Under the pieces are notes generated by a model, which was not told the origin of the DNA, ran no database searches, and was given only the letters and a program-made list of their open reading frames with translations. Made by a program: the position numbers and the translations under genes. Source: CALBPI01 sp038524795 (GTDB lineage Bacteria; Pseudomonadota; Gammaproteobacteria; Steroidobacterales; Woeseiaceae). Taken from it: a DNA stretch of 64,000 nt. Below are positions 61,272-64,000 of the stretch, piece by piece. The stretch covers positions 310,001-374,000 of the forward strand of contig JBCBIJ010000001.1 of NCBI GenBank assembly GCA_038524795.1, given 5' to 3'. Every line of letters begins with the position of its first letter. Position 1 is the stretch's first letter.

Positions 61272-63379
61272 TAGTCGAAGATGTCCTTGAGTGCGTCTTC
61301 GAGCGAGGGCTCTTCGTCGTCACCGCGCAAGCGGTCGAGCAAACGCCGACGCAGGCGGTCCTTTTCTTCGTCGATCTTCTGCTGCACGGCGTCGCGTGCC
61401 ATGCCCTCGATGTCGGGGCGGATCGTGGGCGCCGTCATGTCGCCCGTGAGCTTGAGCGGAATCACCGCTTCCGTGTACTCGTCGAGCTCCTCGGCTGTGG
61501 CGCCCTCAATAAACTCGGGGCGCTCAAGCACGCGCGCTCGCAGGCCGTAGTCGATCGTGGCGTCGGCCAGGTTGACGCTGCCGGCGCCCGTAACCTGCAG
61601 AAACGGAATCTCGGCGAACAGGTCTTCGTTACGCGCCACGCCGTCGCGAACCGTGGCCGTCGCCTGCAAGCTCGAAATCTCCGTGCGCGCCGGCTCGGGT
61701 CGCGGCGGCACCGCCTCGCCCTTGAAGCGCGCGCGGGCGCTGCGGATGTCATACCAGATATCGGTTCCCGCGAGCGCGCCGTCCGTGAGCGCGAGTTCGA
61801 CGTCGCCCTGCAGCGTCTCACGCACATCGGCCAGCGTCTCGCCGCGCCCCGTGAGGCTGAAGCGGCCCGCGAGCGTGCCCTCGACGTTGTCACGCTCGTA
61901 GAGCAGGCGCGCCAGCGTGCCGAGGTTGAGATTTTCGATGCGTTCGTCGAGTGCGAGCACGGGCGTCGCCTGGCGGGCATCGATGCGAACATCCCCACGG
62001 TACTGGCCGTCGAGCACCGTGGCGCTCAGCGGGTAGAGCCGCGCCTGGTCGCCACCGATGTCGAGCCCAAGCTCCAGCGTCTCGAAGGGCAGGTCGCCGA
62101 GCGTAAGGCGTTCAAACTTGAGTGAACCCTGCGCCGTCAGCCCGCGAATCATGTCGACAGGCAAGGCCGTGGCGACCACCGCGTCACCGGCATCGTCGGC
62201 ATCCACCGCGTCTTCGGCGGGCGGCAGGTAGCGGTCGAGATTGATCTCTCCACCCGCGAGCTGGAACCGTAGCCGTGGGCGCCCGACCATGTCATAGGCC
62301 ACGTCGCCCGCGAGCTCGGTGTTGTCGAGGCGTGCATCGATCCCCGTAAGCGCCACCGCTTCGTAGCTGACTTCAAGGCCGGCCGAGAACGCCAGCGACT
62401 CAAACACGGTGGAATCAGCGGACTCAAGCGGCACGTCGAACACGGCCGCTGCCTCGCGCGGCGAAAACGTCTCGAGCGCGACCTTGCCCGTCAGCGCGAG
62501 CGGCGCTTCGGGCCCGCTGCCCGACAGCGAGAACGTGCCCGCCACGGGGCCAAGCGCAAGCCGCCCTTCATCGATGGCCAGCGAGTTGTTGCGGCTGTCG
62601 AGCACCAGGCGCGCGGTGCGTAAGGAGACGTCGGTCTCGCCAGCCAGGAACGGCGCGTTGATCTGGCCCGACACGTTGAGGTTGCGCACAGCCGGGGCCT
62701 CGAGCGCACCGGGCTCCAGCACGGCCGTCAGGCGCAAGGCGCCCGCAAGCTCGTCAGGCGCTGCGCGAAAATTGAAACGCGCATCGATCGGCGTCGAGGT
62801 ATCGAGGGAGAAGTCCTCAAGCGCCAGGTCGAAGCCGTCGATCACGTACTCGGCACCCGACATGCCGTCCCGGTAGGTCACGGCCGCGTTGGTGATCTCG
62901 ACGGCGGCCACGGTGAGCTCGGGTATGTCTTGCTGCGGCAACGTATTCTCTTCCGCCGGGGCGGTCTCGGCGCCGCGCTCGAGCAAGTCCTGCCAGCTCG
63001 TCATGCCGTCGCCGCGCGTGGCCATATTGAGCGTAAAGCCGTCGATGGCGACCGTGCCGATCTCGACGCGGCCCGTCAGCAACGGCGGCAGCCTGACGCC
63101 AGCCGAAACGGCATCGATGCGCAACATGGGCTCGGGCCCGAACGCGGCCGCGGCGGCCACCTCGATATCGCCCGTTCGGATCGAAAGCCAGGGAAAGAGA
63201 TTCATGGTCAGCTCACCGCCCACGGTGACCTGGCGGCCCGTGGCTGTGGTGAGCGCGAGCTCGATGTCATCGCGGTAGTCCTCGGGGTCGAACACGAGCA
63301 CCGCCACGGTCACCGCGACGACAACGAGCAGGATTAGCGCACCGGCAATGCCGAGCACCCATTTAATGATTCGGGCCAT
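61271..63379 (-). CDS. asmA: AsmA family protein
   Basis: A 702-residue envelope protein with an N-terminal membrane anchor (about 5-28, VLGIAGALILLVVVAVTVAV) and a long beta-rich periplasmic part. I chose ATG 63379 (MARIIKWVLG), the family's usual beginning; the open frame extends 52 residues further without a ribosome site. AsmA-like landmarks are GRQVTVGGELTMNLFPWLSI, the repeated SLRTARLVLD-type strands, and the DUF3971/AsmA_2-like C-terminal half with GRFSLTGRG. AsmA proteins are thought to move phospholipids between membranes. It heads the run with the START-like gene, mutY and yggX. Confidence 0.92.
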   Translation of the reverse strand: MARIIKWVLGIAGALILLVVVAVTVAVLVFDPEDYRDDIELALTTATGRQVTVGGELTMNLFPWLSIRTGDIEVAAAAAFGPEPMLRIDAVSAGVRLPPLLTGRVEIGTVAIDGFTLNMATRGDGMTSWQDLLERGAETAPAEENTLPQQDIPELTVAAVEITNAAVTYRDGMSGAEYVIDGFDLALEDFSLDTSTPIDARFNFRAAPDELAGALRLTAVLEPGALEAPAVRNLNVSGQINAPFLAGETDVSLRTARLVLDSRNNSLAIDEGRLALGPVAGTFSLSGSGPEAPLALTGKVALETFSPREAAAVFDVPLESADSTVFESLAFSAGLEVSYEAVALTGIDARLDNTELAGDVAYDMVGRPRLRFQLAGGEINLDRYLPPAEDAVDADDAGDAVVATALPVDMIRGLTAQGSLKFERLTLGDLPFETLELGLDIGGDQARLYPLSATVLDGQYRGDVRIDARQATPVLALDERIENLNLGTLARLLYERDNVEGTLAGRFSLTGRGETLADVRETLQGDVELALTDGALAGTDIWYDIRSARARFKGEAVPPRPEPARTEISSLQATATVRDGVARNEDLFAEIPFLQVTGAGSVNLADATIDYGLRARVLERPEFIEGATAEELDEYTEAVIPLKLTGDMTAPTIRPDIEGMARDAVQQKIDEEKDRLRRRLLDRLRGDDEEPSLEDALKDIFD

Positions 63380-63424
63380 GTTGCTTAGGGTAGCAAAGCG
63401 GGCCGATGGTTCACGTGACAGACC

Positions 63425-63459
63425 AAAAAAAAGGCCCGACACGACACGCGCGCCAGGCC
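63425..63459 (-). terminator. Rho-independent terminator after the DUF4097 gene
   Basis: On the minus strand an 11-pair stem (63459 down to 63433, with three G-T pairs) and a 5-base loop are followed by eight T (63432-63425). It lies 20 bases after the DUF4097 stop and separates that gene from asmA. Confidence 0.7.
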
Positions 63460-63479
63460 AGTCAGGTGGGGGCAGCCAC

Positions 63480-64000
63480 CTATTCCATGCAGATCTCGAT
63501 GCCGCCGTTGACGGTTTCCAGCTCCAGGCGACCACTGCCTGTACCGTGATCGAACTTGAGGATGCGGCCGGGCCCGTAGCGGCTCGTGCGCTGAGGCTTG
63601 GGACCGAAGCAGTTGTCGATGCGCCCGTTCAGCGTCGAAACCTCAATGCGTCCGCCGAAGGCCGAACCCAGCGTGATGTCGATGTCGCCCGAAACGGCGT
63701 CAGCCTCGATGTCGGCGCTCTCGCCGCGCAAGCCCTGGATGTAGATATCACCCGAGGTGACCGTAGCGCGTACGCGGTCGAGCTGGCCGTCGGAGATGGC
63801 CACATCGCCACTGACCGATGACGCGCTGAGCCGACCTGCGAGCTCAGAGACATCGACGTCGCCACTCGTGGAACCGACCCAGGCTTCGCCTTCCTGCATA
63901 TGGCCTGTCACCACGACATCGCCACTCGTGCTGCGTGCCTTCAGCTTGCCGCCAAAAGTCTCGACGTTCACATCGCCGCTGGCGGTCGCGACGCGCAGCG
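63480..64000 (-). CDS. DUF4097 (putative adhesin) protein, C-terminal part
   Basis: The frame is open to the window edge, so the start lies outside. The visible 170 or so residues consist of short repeats built on SGDV/SGDI (for example STSGDVVVTG, STSGDVDVSE, SVSGDVAISD, VTSGDIYIQG), the beta-helical pattern of DUF4097 proteins, ending with GGIEICME. Exported members are often found with signalling genes; their function is not established. A terminator follows 20 bases after the stop. Confidence 0.88.
   Translation of the reverse strand, partial: LRVATASGDVNVETFGGKLKARSTSGDVVVTGHMQEGEAWVGSTSGDVDVSELAGRLSASSVSGDVAISDGQLDRVRATVTSGDIYIQGLRGESADIEADAVSGDIDITLGSAFGGRIEVSTLNGRIDNCFGPKPQRTSRYGPGRILKFDHGTGSGRLELETVNGGIEICME

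Overview
The window looks like a chromosomal segment of a GC-rich, marine, free-living gammaproteobacterium. Supporting signs are the asmA / lipid-binding protein / mutY / yggX run, a complete alginate catabolic locus with TonB-dependent uptake, many Sec-exported lipoproteins, and ECF sigma factors paired with TPR-containing Ser/Thr kinases. The genus cannot be named from the sequence alone.

Layout. (1) 1-9.2 kb: the 3' end of a TonB-dependent receptor, a strong terminator, a small poly-Gly lipoprotein, and a 2690-residue exported mosaic protein (NHL propeller, cadherin-like, FG-GAP, thrombospondin-3, HYR and Calx-beta modules). (2) 9.4-15.9 kb: a mirror-image signalling block, kinase(+)/ECF sigma(-)/ECF sigma(+)/kinase(-). 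Each kinase overlaps the 3' end of its neighbouring sigma gene. (3) 16.0-21.0 kb: a four-gene operon of exported proteins. Its second gene carries a MACPF (perforin-like) core, its first gene has the same N- and C-terminal domains without that core, and the last two are a LamG-like lectin-fold protein and a basic coiled-coil protein. This is the best candidate in the window for an undescribed system. A truncated Xre-type regulator follows. (4) 21.3-41.9 kb: an alginate utilisation locus. It holds two PL7 lyases, a TonB receptor, a large repeat lipoprotein, kdgK, eda, an SDR reductase, an MFS transporter, a KdgF-like cupin, a GntR/FadR-type regulator, a PL17-type exolyase and a PL6 lyase. ATTGGT/ACCAAT half-sites are concentrated in its three intergenic regions. 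(5) 42.1-54.2 kb: a lipoprotein with a HExxH motif, an AraC-type regulator, a divergent 1039-residue P-loop NTPase with an unfamiliar N-terminus, a Sel1-repeat lipoprotein, tRNA-Phe with a readable promoter, an orphan AAA/TPR protein, and a DGPF (YCII) protein overlapping an ECF42-type sigma factor. (6) 54.5-64 kb: a TetR-type regulator preceded by a run of twelve G, egtB-egtD (ergothioneine synthesis), an acyl-CoA synthetase-like protein, yggX, mutY, a START-like protein, asmA, and the 3' part of a DUF4097 protein.

How the genes work together. In the alginate locus the lyases cut the polymer outside the cytoplasm. The TonB receptor and repeat lipoprotein probably bind and import oligomers, and the MFS protein carries monouronates inward. 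KdgF, the SDR, KdgK and Eda then lead to pyruvate and glyceraldehyde-3-phosphate, probably under control of the GntR regulator at 36.4 kb. The MACPF operon lies next to the second kinase gene, separated by an intergenic region with three copies of TTGCCCAC, two of which form an inverted repeat. Coupling between the kinase/sigma block and the pore-forming operon is an inference from position only. Domain calls come from reading motifs in the translations; no database search was run.
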